Part shown: one piece after another, positions 1 to 7,633 of the stretch
Layout: every line of letters begins with the position of its first letter
How positions within the stretch are numbered: the first letter of the stretch is position 1
From: Pseudomonadota bacterium
GTDB lineage: Bacteria; Pseudomonadota; Alphaproteobacteria; Rhizobiales; Beijerinckiaceae
Direction: 5' to 3'
Length of the DNA: 14,259 bases
Assembly: GCA_023422485.1 (NCBI GenBank)
Contig: JAGTAM010000674.1
Span: 1 to 14,259, forward strand
Made by a program: the position numbers and the translations under genes
The notes under the pieces: model-generated
Told to the model about the DNA's origin: nothing
The model's input: only the letters and a program-made list of their open reading frames with translations
Databases searched by the model: none

Positions 1-907
1 GGCCGCAAGCCGCCGCCTCCAGCAGCGTGCGCGGCAGACCCTCGCCGCCGCGGGAGGGGAGGGCGCCGACATGGTGGGCGGCGAACACGCCGGCGACGTC
101 CGCCGTCGGGCCATGCCACGTGATCCCGTCGCGCGACCTCTCCCGCAGGGTCGCCTCGGGGATTGCCCGGCGGTTCGAGGGATCGGGCGCGCTGTAGAGC
201 GACAGCTCCACCGCCGCGCCCCCGGCACGCGCCAGCCGAACCGCCTCGACGGCGACGTCGATACCCTTCGACCACAGCATCCGCGCGACGATGGCGACCT
301 TGAGCGGAGAGGGCGGCGGCAGCGGTCGCGGCGAAAAGACGTCGGGATCGACGCCCGCGCCGCCGACCAGGGTCACGGCGGTGTCGGACGGGTCGAGGCC
401 GAGCGCGCGGGCGTCGTCCGGGTTCTCGAACAGGAAGCGGGTCTGCCGGCTCGCGAGCGGCCCCCGGATCAGGCCCTTCAGGGCGAGGCGCGACAGGCGC
501 CCGGTCGCGTCCGCCCGGGCGCCGAGCAGGCCGAGGCCGGTCAGCGCGAAGACGCGGCGTGGAATGCCGGCCATCGCCGCCGCCGTGCCCCCGACGAGGA
601 TGCCGCGCAGCGCGATGCAATGAACGATGTCGGCCTTGAGCGCCTTCAGGATGCCCGAGAGCTGCCCCGCGGCGTAGCCCGCCGCCATCGGGTTCAGGCT
701 GGAGCGTTCCGCCTCCAGCGGCACGACGCGGATGCCGGCCGCTTCGATCACGGCGCGGTGCGCGCGCACCCGCGTCACCACCGCGACCGAGAGCCCCATC
801 TCAAGGGCGGCGCGGGCCATCGGCAGGAAGTGCGAGGCGAAGAACCAGTCCTCGGTGACGACGAAGACGAGGCTTTTGCCGGCGTAGGGAGAGGCTGAGG
901 CGGTCAT
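1..907 (-). CDS. GT4-family glycosyltransferase (partial, C-terminus beyond window)
   Basis: Reading the minus strand from ATG at 907-905 gives 302 uninterrupted codons that run off the left edge of the window. The protein starts MTASASPYAGKSLVFVVTED. It has an N-terminal Rossmann-like half ending near a GIPRRVFALTGLGLLG stretch, then a second half beginning around LKVAIVARMLWSKGID. The second half carries the retaining-glycosyltransferase E-x7-E signature, E289 and E297 in GEGLPRTLLEAAACG. This is the GT-B fold of GT4 enzymes, resembling the CapM/PglA-like branch that transfers sugars from nucleotide donors in surface polysaccharide or lipid-linked oligosaccharide synthesis. Donor and acceptor cannot be read from sequence. 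No clear Shine-Dalgarno precedes the ATG, and an ATG 13 nt upstream is out of frame. The gene diverges from the topoisomerase gene across 83 bp. Confidence 0.88.
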   Translation of the reverse strand, partial: MTASASPYAGKSLVFVVTEDWFFASHFLPMARAALEMGLSVAVVTRVRAHRAVIEAAGIRVVPLEAERSSLNPMAAGYAAGQLSGILKALKADIVHCIALRGILVGGTAAAMAGIPRRVFALTGLGLLGARADATGRLSRLALKGLIRGPLASRQTRFLFENPDDARALGLDPSDTAVTLVGGAGVDPDVFSPRPLPPPSPLKVAIVARMLWSKGIDVAVEAVRLARAGGAAVELSLYSAPDPSNRRAIPEATLRERSRDGITWHGPTADVAGVFAAHHVGALPSRGGEGLPRTLLEAAACG

Positions 908-990
908 CGTGCGTGGCCATAGCACGGGGGCTGCTCCGGAACAGCGCAGGCTTCCGCCCGGTTGTCGCCCCACGGATACGGGAGGGCGAG

Positions 991-2187
991 ATGCTGTCGG
1001 AGGAGGCCGGAGCCGGCGTGGTCGATCCCCGCGAGGCCGCGCGGGATGCGGGCCTGCGCTACGTGGACGATTCGAAGCCCGGTCTGCGGCGCAAGCGCAA
1101 CGGCAAGGGCTTCCGTTACATCGATGCGAAGGGCGCCACGGTCCGCGACCCGGAAGAGATCGCCCGGCTCAAAAGCCTCGCCATCCCGCCGGCCTACACG
1201 GATGTGTGGATCTGCCCGCATCCCAACGGCCACATCCAGGCGACCGGGCGCGATGAGAAGGGGCGCAAGCAGTACCGTTACCATCCCCGCTTCCGCGAGG
1301 CGCGGGAGGCCTCGAAGTTCCACCGCATCATGGCCTTCGCCGAGGCGCTGCCGGGCATCCGCGCGCGGATCGACGCCGATATGGGCAAGCGCGGCCTGCC
1401 GCGGGAAAAAGTGCTCGCCACCGTGGTCCACCTGCTGGAGACCACGCTGATCCGCGTCGGCAACGACGATTACGCCCGCTCCAACAAGAGCTACGGCCTC
1501 ACCACCCTGCGCGATCCGCACGTGAAGATCGCCGGTTCCGAGATGCGTTTCCGCTTCAAGGGCAAGAGCGGCAAGGAATGGTCGGTCTCGGTTCGCGACC
1601 GGCGCGTCGCAAAGATCGTCAAGGCCTGCCAGGACCTGCCCGGCCAGGAGCTGTTCCAGTATCTCGACGACGAGGGCGAGCGGCGCGACGTCACCTCCTC
1701 CGACGTGAACGCGTATCTCCGCGAGATCACGGGCGAGGATTTCACGGCGAAGGATTTCCGCACCTGGGCCGGCACCGTGCTCGCAGCCCTGGCGCTGCGA
1801 GAGTTCGAGGCGTTCGACAACGCGGCCAAGGCCAAGAAGAACCTTCGCGCGGCGATCGAGTCGGTGGCCGGGCGGCTCGGCAACACGCCGACCATCTGCC
1901 GCAAATGCTACATCCATCCGCAGATCCTCGACTGCTACCTCGAAGGCGGAATGCTGCTGCAGGTGAAGGAGGCGGTCGAGGGTGAGCTCAAGAACGGCCT
2001 CGATGCCCTGCGCCCGGAGGAGGCGGCGGTGCTGAGCCTGCTGCGAGGGCGGTTGGAGCGGGCGGCGAAGGCCGCCGAGGCCGATCCCGACGGCACGGCG
2101 AAGATCGCGCCGCCGCGCCAGACCGGGGGCCGCAAGGCGAAGCCAACCGGCACGAAGCGCACCTCCGGCGGTCGCCGGGCGGCGTGA
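991..2187 (+). CDS. DNA topoisomerase IB (poxvirus/Deinococcus type)
   Basis: A 398-residue type IB topoisomerase, which relaxes supercoils by a transient 3'-phosphotyrosyl bond. The start is placed at ATG 991 because GGGAGGGCGAG directly precedes it; an in-frame ATG at 913 would add 26 residues but would put the start almost on the divergent gene. The catalytic set is complete: R155 (TLIRVGN), K192 (FKGKSGK), R257 (KDFRTWAGT), N298 (LGNTPT) and nucleophile Y307 (CYIHP). The intervals (37, 65, 41, 9) equal those I recall for Deinococcus radiodurans TopIB (R137, K174, R239, N280, Y289); vaccinia uses His where this has Asn. N-terminal region about 1-110, catalytic domain about 110-330, then a basic low-complexity tail rich in Lys/Arg/Gly that probably contacts DNA. 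Monocistronic: divergent from the glycosyltransferase, convergent with the Cache gene. Confidence 0.95.
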   Translation: MLSEEAGAGVVDPREAARDAGLRYVDDSKPGLRRKRNGKGFRYIDAKGATVRDPEEIARLKSLAIPPAYTDVWICPHPNGHIQATGRDEKGRKQYRYHPRFREAREASKFHRIMAFAEALPGIRARIDADMGKRGLPREKVLATVVHLLETTLIRVGNDDYARSNKSYGLTTLRDPHVKIAGSEMRFRFKGKSGKEWSVSVRDRRVAKIVKACQDLPGQELFQYLDDEGERRDVTSSDVNAYLREITGEDFTAKDFRTWAGTVLAALALREFEAFDNAAKAKKNLRAAIESVAGRLGNTPTICRKCYIHPQILDCYLEGGMLLQVKEAVEGELKNGLDALRPEEAAVLSLLRGRLERAAKAAEADPDGTAKIAPPRQTGGRKAKPTGTKRTSGGRRAA

Positions 2188-2357
2188 GCCGGTCGCCGGG
2201 ATCGCTTCGGGCTGCACTCTCCGCGTCGTAGCGACGGCGAAGGAACACGCCCGACGCGGTGCCAGGCACCATCACGGTGAGGCTTTATCGTCGATGGTCC
2301 ATGCGACGGGACAGCACACGGACGCGCGGAACCCGACCCTGCTCTAAGGAAGTCCGA

Positions 2358-3443
2358 TCAGGCTTCGCTCTGGACGATGGCGCCGTACCAGCCGAGCCCG
2401 CGATAGCTCTCGTAGCCCGGCGTCCGATGGAACGCCGTCACGGCGCCGCTCCGGGGATCGCGGACGAGACCGCTTTCCCGCCCGCTCAGGTCCGCGGCGA
2501 GCGTTTCGGTGAGGATGCCCTTGCCGTCGGAAGCGGCCAGGATGCGGCGTTGCGCGTCCACCAGAAGCACGCGGGTGCGCCCCCGATCCTCCCGTGCGAT
2601 CCGCACGCCCTCGACGATGGCCTTCGCCTGCGCTTCCCAATCGAAGTGGATGGCCAGGACGCCGCAGGCCGGTCCACCGCCCGTCCCGTAGATCCCGGCG
2701 GCGTAGGTCGCGACCTGCGCGCCGCCCAGCTGCCCCTCGCGGCGGACGTTGCCGGGAACGTAGTCGTCGCCGCTCGCAAGCCGGATCGCGTCCCGGAACC
2801 ACGTCTCTCCCGCGACGCTGCGCCCGCGTACGCCCGGGTAGCGGCCGGGCCGGCCGTTGGCGAACACGGTCCCGTCACGGCCGCACAGCCAGAGATCGAG
2901 GTAGACGGTGTAGGCCGAGAGGATCACCCCGAGCCGCTGCGTCGCATGGTCGGCCACCCCGTCCTCGTCCGGCCGGGCGGCGCAGGCGACCACGGCCGCG
3001 TCGGTGGCCCACCAGCGCACGTCGCAGGTCCGCTCGTAGAGGTTTCGGTCGATCAGTTCGATGGCGTTGAGGGAGAGATCGATCAAGCGCTCGCCTTGCG
3101 CCTTCGCCGTCATCGCATCGACGCCCTGCTGCAGTTCGGCGATCCGCGTCGTCAGTCCGGTCTCGAGTTCCTGCGCCAGCGCCTCGATCTCGGCGCCGAT
3201 GCCGCGCACCTCCTGCGCCACCACCGAGAAGCCGCGCCCGTGCTCCCCGGCACGGGCCGCCTCGATCAGGGCGTTGAGGGCCAGCATCTTCGCCTGGGCG
3301 GTGATCTGCCGGATGCGTCCGACCCGGTCCCCGGCGATTCGTCCGACTTCGCGGGTCATGTCCGCGATCGTGGTCGGCTCGCTCACCGGTTGCTGCGCCA
3401 TCGCCCCCGGAAACGGGGAGGGAACTGATGCTGGTGCCGCCAT
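2358..3443 (-). CDS. Soluble methyl-accepting-type receptor with C-terminal Cache-like domain
   Basis: A 361-residue protein. Residues about 25-85 hold the signalling-tip hairpin of methyl-accepting chemotaxis proteins (KMLALNALIEAARAGEHGRG, N57, E61, R64, E67, then FSVVAQEVR), the part that contacts CheA/CheW. Residues about 85-135 look helical. Residues about 140-361 resemble a Cache/PDC ligand-binding fold, with a DGTVFANGRPGRYPG turn and a second half LLVDAQRRILAASDG. I see no signal peptide and no membrane segment, so it is probably cytoplasmic, in reverse order to classical receptors. The tip is shorter than a full MCP coiled coil. The start at 3443 has no good Shine-Dalgarno; M15 (ATG at 3401-3399) is an alternative. 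It lies alone, convergent with the topoisomerase and divergent from cydA. The ligand is unknown. The domain reading is by eye. Confidence 0.82.
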   Translation of the reverse strand: MAAPASVPSPFPGAMAQQPVSEPTTIADMTREVGRIAGDRVGRIRQITAQAKMLALNALIEAARAGEHGRGFSVVAQEVRGIGAEIEALAQELETGLTTRIAELQQGVDAMTAKAQGERLIDLSLNAIELIDRNLYERTCDVRWWATDAAVVACAARPDEDGVADHATQRLGVILSAYTVYLDLWLCGRDGTVFANGRPGRYPGVRGRSVAGETWFRDAIRLASGDDYVPGNVRREGQLGGAQVATYAAGIYGTGGGPACGVLAIHFDWEAQAKAIVEGVRIAREDRGRTRVLLVDAQRRILAASDGKGILTETLAADLSGRESGLVRDPRSGAVTAFHRTPGYESYRGLGWYGAIVQSEA

Positions 3444-3763
3444 GGCGATGACCCGGTCTGCGTGTGGGTCATTCTTCCCATTTTTGAGATTAACATAGAT
3501 CTAAGATGAAACAGTCCCGATGCCGAAGACGTAACATCGGGAAGAATTCAGGACCGAAAGTCGGGTCGACCCGGAGGCCGGGCCGCCACGGAGGGCCCAT
3601 CGGCCGATCCCGCCGCGACGCCGTGGCCCGCCGCAATCGCCCGCCGCCGCGAACCACCGTTCAAAAATCCGGTTGAGCAAGAGATCGCCGCGGCTCACCG
3701 TGCCGCACGATCCCCGCCGCCGCGTTCGGATCGCGGCCGCTTGACGGTCAGGAAGGTGAAGCG
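3444..3763. promoter_or_regulatory. Divergent intergenic region, Cache receptor / cydA
   Basis: This 320-bp gene-free stretch must hold the promoters of both the Cache receptor gene (leftward) and cydA (rightward). Its left part, about 3470-3550, is clearly AT-richer than the surroundings. Two inverted repeats stand out: CCCGATG (3516-3522) with CATCGGG (3535-3541), and a perfect 12-nt palindrome CGGGTCGACCCG (3562-3573). I could not identify convincing -35/-10 hexamers, nor a canonical FNR box (TTGAT-N4-ATCAA), although cydA-type genes are often oxygen-regulated. A 65-codon frame on the minus strand here (3501-3698) has no recognisable content and is not called. Confidence 0.5.
3562..3573. 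repeat. 12-bp perfect palindrome upstream of cydA
   Basis: CGGGTCGACCCG is self-complementary over all 12 bases. It lies 190 bp before the cydA start and 119 bp from the receptor start. In GC-rich DNA a 12-nt palindrome can arise by chance, so operator function is only a suggestion. Confidence 0.35.
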
Positions 3764-5179
3764 ATGGAACTCGATGCCCTGATGCTCTCGCGCATCCAGT
3801 TCGGCTTCACGATGGCCTTCCACATCATCTTCCCGGCCTTCACCATCGGCCTTGCCGCCTTCCTCGTGCGGCTGGAGGCGCAGTGGCTGTGGACGCGCAA
3901 CCCGATGTACCGGGTGCTCTACCGCTTCTGGGTGAAGGCCTTCGCGGTCTCCTTCGGCCTCGGCGTCGTCTCAGGGATCGTGATGAGCTATCAGCTCGGC
4001 ACGAACTGGTCCGTCTACTCCGATTTCACCGGCAACGTGCTGGGACCTCTGATCCAGTACGAGGTCATCACCGCCTTCTTCCTGGAGGCGGGTTTCCTCG
4101 GGATCATGCTGTTCGGCTGGGACCGGGTCGGCGATCGGCTGCACTTCCTGTCGACCTGTATGGTCTCGCTCGGCACGCTGATCTCCGCCTTCTGGATCCT
4201 GTCCGCCAATTCCTGGATGCAGACGCCGGCCGGCTTCACCATCGAGAACGGCCGGGCGGTCGCCACCGACTGGTGGCAGGTGATCTTCAATCCGAGCTTC
4301 CCGATCCGCTACGCGCACATGGTGCTCGGCTGCTTCCTCACGACGGCTTTCGCGGTGGCCGGCATGGCCGCCTGGATGATCCTGCGGGCCCGCAAGGAGC
4401 CGCCGGCGAAGGTGCAGGGGGCCCGGGTCTCGCTGTCGATGGCGATGTGGTTCGCGGTGATCTTCACGCCGATCCAGATCTTCGTCGGCGATTCGCATGG
4501 TCTCGCGGTGCTGAAGCACCAGCCGACCAAGCTCGCGGCGATCGAGGCGAACTGGGACCGGCAGGCCAACATGCCGCTGCTGCTGTTCGCGATCCCGAAC
4601 ATGGAGGCCGAGCGCAACGACTTCGAGATCGGCATCCCGAAGCTCGGCTCCTTCATCCTCACCCACGACTTCTCCGGCGTGGTGCCGGGCCTCAAGGATG
4701 TCACGCCCGACAAGCGCCCGCCGGTCTGGCCGGTCTTCTATTCCTTCCGCATCATGGTCGCGATCGGCATGGCGATGCTGCTCTTGAGCCTGTGGAGCCT
4801 GTGGCTGCGACGGAAGGGGACGCTGTTCACGAACCGCGCCTTCCTCACCTGCGCCATGTTGATGACGCCGTCGGGGTTCGGTGCGGTGATCTTCGGCTGG
4901 TTCACCGCCGAGATCGGGCGGCAGCCCTACATCGTCTACGGCCTGCTCAAGACGGCGGACGCCCATTCCCCGCTCACCGCCCAGGCCGTGACGACCTCGC
5001 TCATCGCCTTCATCATTGCCTACGCGATCATCTTCGGCTTCGGCAGCTACTACCTCGCCAAGCTCCTGCGCAAAGGTCCGGAGCCGTTCGAGCCCTCGGT
5101 GCCGGGTGACCATGTCGGCCGCAAGCCCAAGCGGCCGCTCTCGGCGCTGGACGAGCAGTTGGAGGCCCGCGCAACCTGA
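3764..5179 (+). CDS. cydA: Cytochrome bd-type quinol oxidase subunit I
   Basis: A 471-residue multi-pass inner-membrane protein that oxidises quinol and carries the hemes reducing O2 to water. The Shine-Dalgarno AGGAAGGTG fixes the ATG at 3764. Expected ligands are present: H20 (AFHIIF, the heme b595 ligand), E100 and E108 (YEVITAFFLEAGFLG), H185 (RYAHMVLG) and M331 (RIMVAIG), the b558 ligand pair. The conserved GWFTAEIGRQPY segment follows. M331 lies 62 residues earlier than M393 of E. coli CydA, so the Q-loop is short, as in cyanide-insensitive (CioA-type) oxidases. The C-terminal tail is polar and proline-rich. No cydB, cydX or cydDC follows: the next gene, 46 bp on, is on the opposite strand. 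The subunit II gene must be elsewhere or absent. Confidence 0.95.
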   Translation: MELDALMLSRIQFGFTMAFHIIFPAFTIGLAAFLVRLEAQWLWTRNPMYRVLYRFWVKAFAVSFGLGVVSGIVMSYQLGTNWSVYSDFTGNVLGPLIQYEVITAFFLEAGFLGIMLFGWDRVGDRLHFLSTCMVSLGTLISAFWILSANSWMQTPAGFTIENGRAVATDWWQVIFNPSFPIRYAHMVLGCFLTTAFAVAGMAAWMILRARKEPPAKVQGARVSLSMAMWFAVIFTPIQIFVGDSHGLAVLKHQPTKLAAIEANWDRQANMPLLLFAIPNMEAERNDFEIGIPKLGSFILTHDFSGVVPGLKDVTPDKRPPVWPVFYSFRIMVAIGMAMLLLSLWSLWLRRKGTLFTNRAFLTCAMLMTPSGFGAVIFGWFTAEIGRQPYIVYGLLKTADAHSPLTAQAVTTSLIAFIIAYAIIFGFGSYYLAKLLRKGPEPFEPSVPGDHVGRKPKRPLSALDEQLEARAT

Positions 5180-5195
5180 CGCCTCCGAGAGGTTC

Positions 5196-5215
5196 GCGGC
5201 CCGGCGCGGCCCGGC
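5196..5215. repeat. Two tandem copies of a 10-bp GC unit
   Basis: GCGGCCCGGC occurs twice back to back in the 46-bp convergent gap between cydA and the LuxR-type gene. It may contribute to RNA structure at the end of either transcript. There is no poly-T tract, so a terminator cannot be claimed. Confidence 0.4.
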
Positions 5216-5225
5216 GGTCGAGCTC

Positions 5226-5921
5226 TCAGAAGCGGGCGGAGAGGGGCGTGTGGCGAGCCGGGCTGCGCGGCGTCTCGGCGTCGAGGACCGGGGCGAGGCC
5301 GAGCTGGCGGGCGAGCTTGACCAGATCCTTCAGGCGGCCGGTCTGCGTCTTGCGGCGCAGGTTCAGCCGGTGGGTCTCGACCGTCCGCACGCTCAGGGAG
5401 AGCCGGCGGGCGACCTCCTTGTTGCTGAAGCCGGCGCTGAGAAAGCGCAGGACCTCCGCCTCGCGCGGCGTGAGGCCGATGCCCACGTCCTCGTCCGCGG
5501 AGCGGGCGGCCGACGGCGCGGGCGACACCCCGTTCGCGAGGGCGAGCACGCTGGCGCAGACCTCCTCGGCCGGTGTGCCCGCGCCGACGCAGGCGTCGGC
5601 TCCGGCCGCGATCAGCCGGTTCATCGCCGGGGCGTCGAGGGTCCGGAACAACGCCAGCACCCGCAGCCAGGGCCGGCCCTCACGCAAGGTCGCGATCCGG
5701 ACGCAGCCCGCTTCCGCGCCGGCGCCGTCCACCGGGACCAGTGCCACGGCCGGCACCGGACCGCCCTGGACGAGATCGTCCTCACCGATCGTGCGCAGGG
5801 CCGGCGCATGCTCCAGCCCGGCCCGCAGCCGGTCGTCCAGCCCGGCCGCCTCATCGACGATCAACAAAGCGACGGCCCTGCTGGCGGTGTGGCCCGCGGT
5901 CTGACTGACGGCTTGACTCAT
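5226..5921 (-). CDS. NarL/FixJ-type response regulator with degenerate receiver
   Basis: A 231-residue transcription factor. The C-terminal LuxR-type helix-turn-helix, residues about 150-206, is textbook: LTPREAEVLRFLSAGFSNKE followed by SVRTVETHRLNLRRK. The N-terminal part, about 16-130, has the length and alternating pattern of a receiver. It keeps an acidic pair (D23, E24) and a possible phospho-acceptor D65, but the usual beta-5 Lys is absent (DACVGAG in that place) and no Thr/Ser is obvious on beta-4. Phosphorylation is therefore doubtful. The Shine-Dalgarno GAGGGGAG fixes the ATG at 5921. The gene is convergent with cydA, 46 bp away, and downstream of the diguanylate cyclase gene by 246 nt. 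No sensor kinase adjoins it, and its targets are unknown. Confidence 0.88.
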   Translation of the reverse strand: MSQAVSQTAGHTASRAVALLIVDEAAGLDDRLRAGLEHAPALRTIGEDDLVQGGPVPAVALVPVDGAGAEAGCVRIATLREGRPWLRVLALFRTLDAPAMNRLIAAGADACVGAGTPAEEVCASVLALANGVSPAPSAARSADEDVGIGLTPREAEVLRFLSAGFSNKEVARRLSLSVRTVETHRLNLRRKTQTGRLKDLVKLARQLGLAPVLDAETPRSPARHTPLSARF

Positions 5922-6131
5922 GCCGCTCCCCTCTCGTCCCGCCGCAGAACGGTGCGGCTTGTGCGGAGAAAGAAGAACAAGAGTCGTTCCAGCGGCTTAG
6001 GGGCGATTCAGGCGCCAAAATGACCCCGTGCGGAGCCGCCCGGCAGCCACTGTCCCGCTTCGAGACGAGCGGAAGAGGAAAGCGGAGAGGAGATGGCCGA
6101 TAACAGGCCGTTTCCCCCTTCGGCGCGGTGG

Positions 6132-6159
6132 CGGTCCCGCTGCGGCGCGCTCGGGACCG
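6132..6159 (-). terminator. Hairpin after the diguanylate cyclase gene
   Basis: CGGTCCCG (6132-6139) pairs perfectly with CGGGACCG (6152-6159) around a 12-nt loop, starting 8 nt past the cyclase stop codon. No U-run follows on the minus strand, so it is more likely a 3'-end stabiliser or a weak terminator than a classical intrinsic terminator. Confidence 0.4.
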
Positions 6160-6167
6160 TCTCCAGT

Positions 6168-7064
6168 TCAGGCCGTCCGGGAGAGGATGAGGTCGGTCGC
6201 CGCCGAGACCACGCGATTGCGACCCGTGGTCTTGGCCTCGTACAGAGCGATGTCCGCCCGTTTCAGAAGGCCATCGATGGTCTCTCCCTCGGACCATTCG
6301 CTGATGCCGAAGCTGCAGGTGAGGCGCACCGGGCCCTTAGGCGAGCGGATACGCAGGTCGGACGCCTTGAGGCGCAGGCGCGAAGCGATGGCCTCGGCTT
6401 CGGCGAGGCGCTGCCCAGGCAGCACCACCGCGAACTCCTCGCCGCCCAGACGCCCGGATATGCCTTCCGACTCGAGCAGCCCGGCCACCGCCTTGATCGC
6501 CGCATCGCCGACATCGTGCCCATGCTCGTCGTTGATGCGCTTGAAGTGGTCGATGTCGAGGAGGACAGCGCAGAGATGTCCGAACGAGCCGGTCTTGTTG
6601 GCGGCTTCCCGCGTGCGGTGCAGGAAGGCGCGGCGGTTGAGCAGGCCGGTGAGCGGATCGGTTTCGGCGAGCCGGATCAGGTCGCCCTGGAGCGTCGTGA
6701 GGCGCTCGGCGGCCCGCAGGCGTGCCTGCAATTCCTCGGCGCCCGGCGGCTTGTCGATGAAATCGTCGGCGCCGCTGTCCAGCGCCTCGGCGAGGTTGCG
6801 GGCGTTGCGGGCGGAGGACATCGCGATGATCGAGAGCGGACGGCTCGACTCCGCCAGCAGGCGGGCCGACCAGCACAACTCCAGCCCGCTCAGCGGTCGG
6901 ACCTCCAGGCTGGTGATCAGGGCGCGGACCGCGGGATTGTCGGTGACGTAGGCGAGCGCCTCGGCGGAATCGGTGAATTGCGTCACGACATGTCCCCGCG
7001 GTTCGAGCATGCCCGCCACGATGCGCAGGACGACGCGGCTCGAATCCACGATGACGATATGCAC
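6168..7064 (-). CDS. Diguanylate cyclase (atypical receiver + GGDEF domain)
   Basis: A 298-residue PleD-like protein expected to make cyclic di-GMP from two GTP in the cytoplasm. GTG at 7064-7062 is chosen as start because AAGGGGG lies just upstream and a receiver beta-1 strand (HIVIVDSSR) follows at once; a TTG 42 nt upstream is less likely. The receiver, about 1-120, keeps D7 and K105 (DKPP), but the phospho-acceptor region reads LITSLEVRPLSG, with no Asp at the expected place. The GGDEF domain, about 135-290, has DPLTGLLNRRAF, the metal-binding LLDIDHFKRIND and the active-site loop GGEEF at 207-211. The RxxD inhibitory I-site is absent (ESEG in that place). It is probably active but not controlled by phosphotransfer or by that feedback site. 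A small exported-protein gene lies 113 nt upstream on the same strand. Confidence 0.92.
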   Translation of the reverse strand: MHIVIVDSSRVVLRIVAGMLEPRGHVVTQFTDSAEALAYVTDNPAVRALITSLEVRPLSGLELCWSARLLAESSRPLSIIAMSSARNARNLAEALDSGADDFIDKPPGAEELQARLRAAERLTTLQGDLIRLAETDPLTGLLNRRAFLHRTREAANKTGSFGHLCAVLLDIDHFKRINDEHGHDVGDAAIKAVAGLLESEGISGRLGGEEFAVVLPGQRLAEAEAIASRLRLKASDLRIRSPKGPVRLTCSFGISEWSEGETIDGLLKRADIALYEAKTTGRNRVVSAATDLILSRTA

Positions 7065-7177
7065 GGCGCTAGCCCCCTTGAATGAGGGAGATTGTGCGCA
7101 AGACAAGTTAAGGGGCCGTCTAAAGCAGCGCCGCCGCTCGTGTGGCGCCGGCAGGTCCCAACGGCGCTCGACCGGGA

Positions 7178-7633
7178 TTACCGCGTGCGGGCCGGCACCC
7201 GGACCGAAACCACCCGAGCGCCGCCCGCCTCGCCCTCGGATCGCGGGCCCGGATCGGTCCAGGTTCCCTTGGAATCCTTCATGAGGATGCGGGCGCCCGG
7301 TCGCCGAATCGCGGGGCGGCTGCCGAGCGAGCCTTGTTGCTCGATCACGGTGAGCGTCGGGCGTGCGACCGGGGCCTCCCGGATGCCGGCCACCGTGGGG
7401 ACGCCGTAGGTGCCGTAGCCCCAGGCCGGCGGCACGATCCGGCTCGTGCTCGGGAGACGCGTGAACGGCGCTCCGAGATAGGCGCCCTCGACCACCGGGC
7501 CGGCAAAGCGGTACCCGCCATCGCCGTATCCGTAGACGTACGGGTCGGCGGCAGCCCCCGAAGCGGTGCCGAGCCCGAGCAGGGTGGCGAGGCCGGCGGC
7601 GCGGGCGAGGGTGGGATGTAGGGTGCGGCGCAT
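7178..7633 (-). CDS. Predicted exported protein, Tyr/Gly- and Pro/Arg-rich
   Basis: I do not recognise the family. The ATG at 7633 is preceded by GGAGAAG and starts a convincing signal peptide, MRRTLHPTLARAAGLATLLG then TASGAAA, with likely cleavage before DPYVYGYG; an in-frame GTG 45 nt upstream would spoil it. The mature part, about 120 residues of the 151, begins with a Tyr/Gly-rich stretch, has a central region with several prolines (PPAWGYGTYGVP) and ends in a basic, Pro/Arg-rich tail (RVVSVRVPARTR). It has no cysteine and no lipobox, so it is probably periplasmic or secreted. It reads in the same direction as the cyclase gene 113 nt downstream; whether they share a transcript is unclear. 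Confidence 0.72.
   Translation of the reverse strand: MRRTLHPTLARAAGLATLLGLGTASGAAADPYVYGYGDGGYRFAGPVVEGAYLGAPFTRLPSTSRIVPPAWGYGTYGVPTVAGIREAPVARPTLTVIEQQGSLGSRPAIRRPGARILMKDSKGTWTDPGPRSEGEAGGARVVSVRVPARTR

Noticed and set aside
71..898. 275-codon plus-strand frame at the left end
   Set aside because: The minus strand encodes a GT4 glycosyltransferase with the E-x7-E motif across the same bases.
2169..2200. Direct repeat CGGTCGCCGGG at the topoisomerase IB stop codon
   Set aside because: An 11-bp GC-rich repeat over the basic tail codons and just past the stop is expected from composition; no structure or mobile-element sign accompanies it.
904..2217. 437-codon open frame on the minus strand opposite topoisomerase IB
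   Set aside because: The plus-strand frame has a full set of catalytic residues at family spacing; the opposite frame is a GC-bias shadow with no domain.
2258..2270. GGTGCC-A-GGCACC palindrome as a topoisomerase IB terminator
   Set aside because: A one-nucleotide loop cannot form a proper hairpin, and no T-run follows.
3661..3681. Possible FNR-like site around TCAA...TTGA before cydA
   Set aside because: The half sites are in the reverse orientation (TCAA-N8-TTGA) relative to the FNR consensus and the spacing is wrong.
3501..3698. 65-codon minus-strand frame between the Cache receptor and cydA
   Set aside because: No recognisable content, and it covers the AT-rich promoter-like stretch; a chance frame is more likely.
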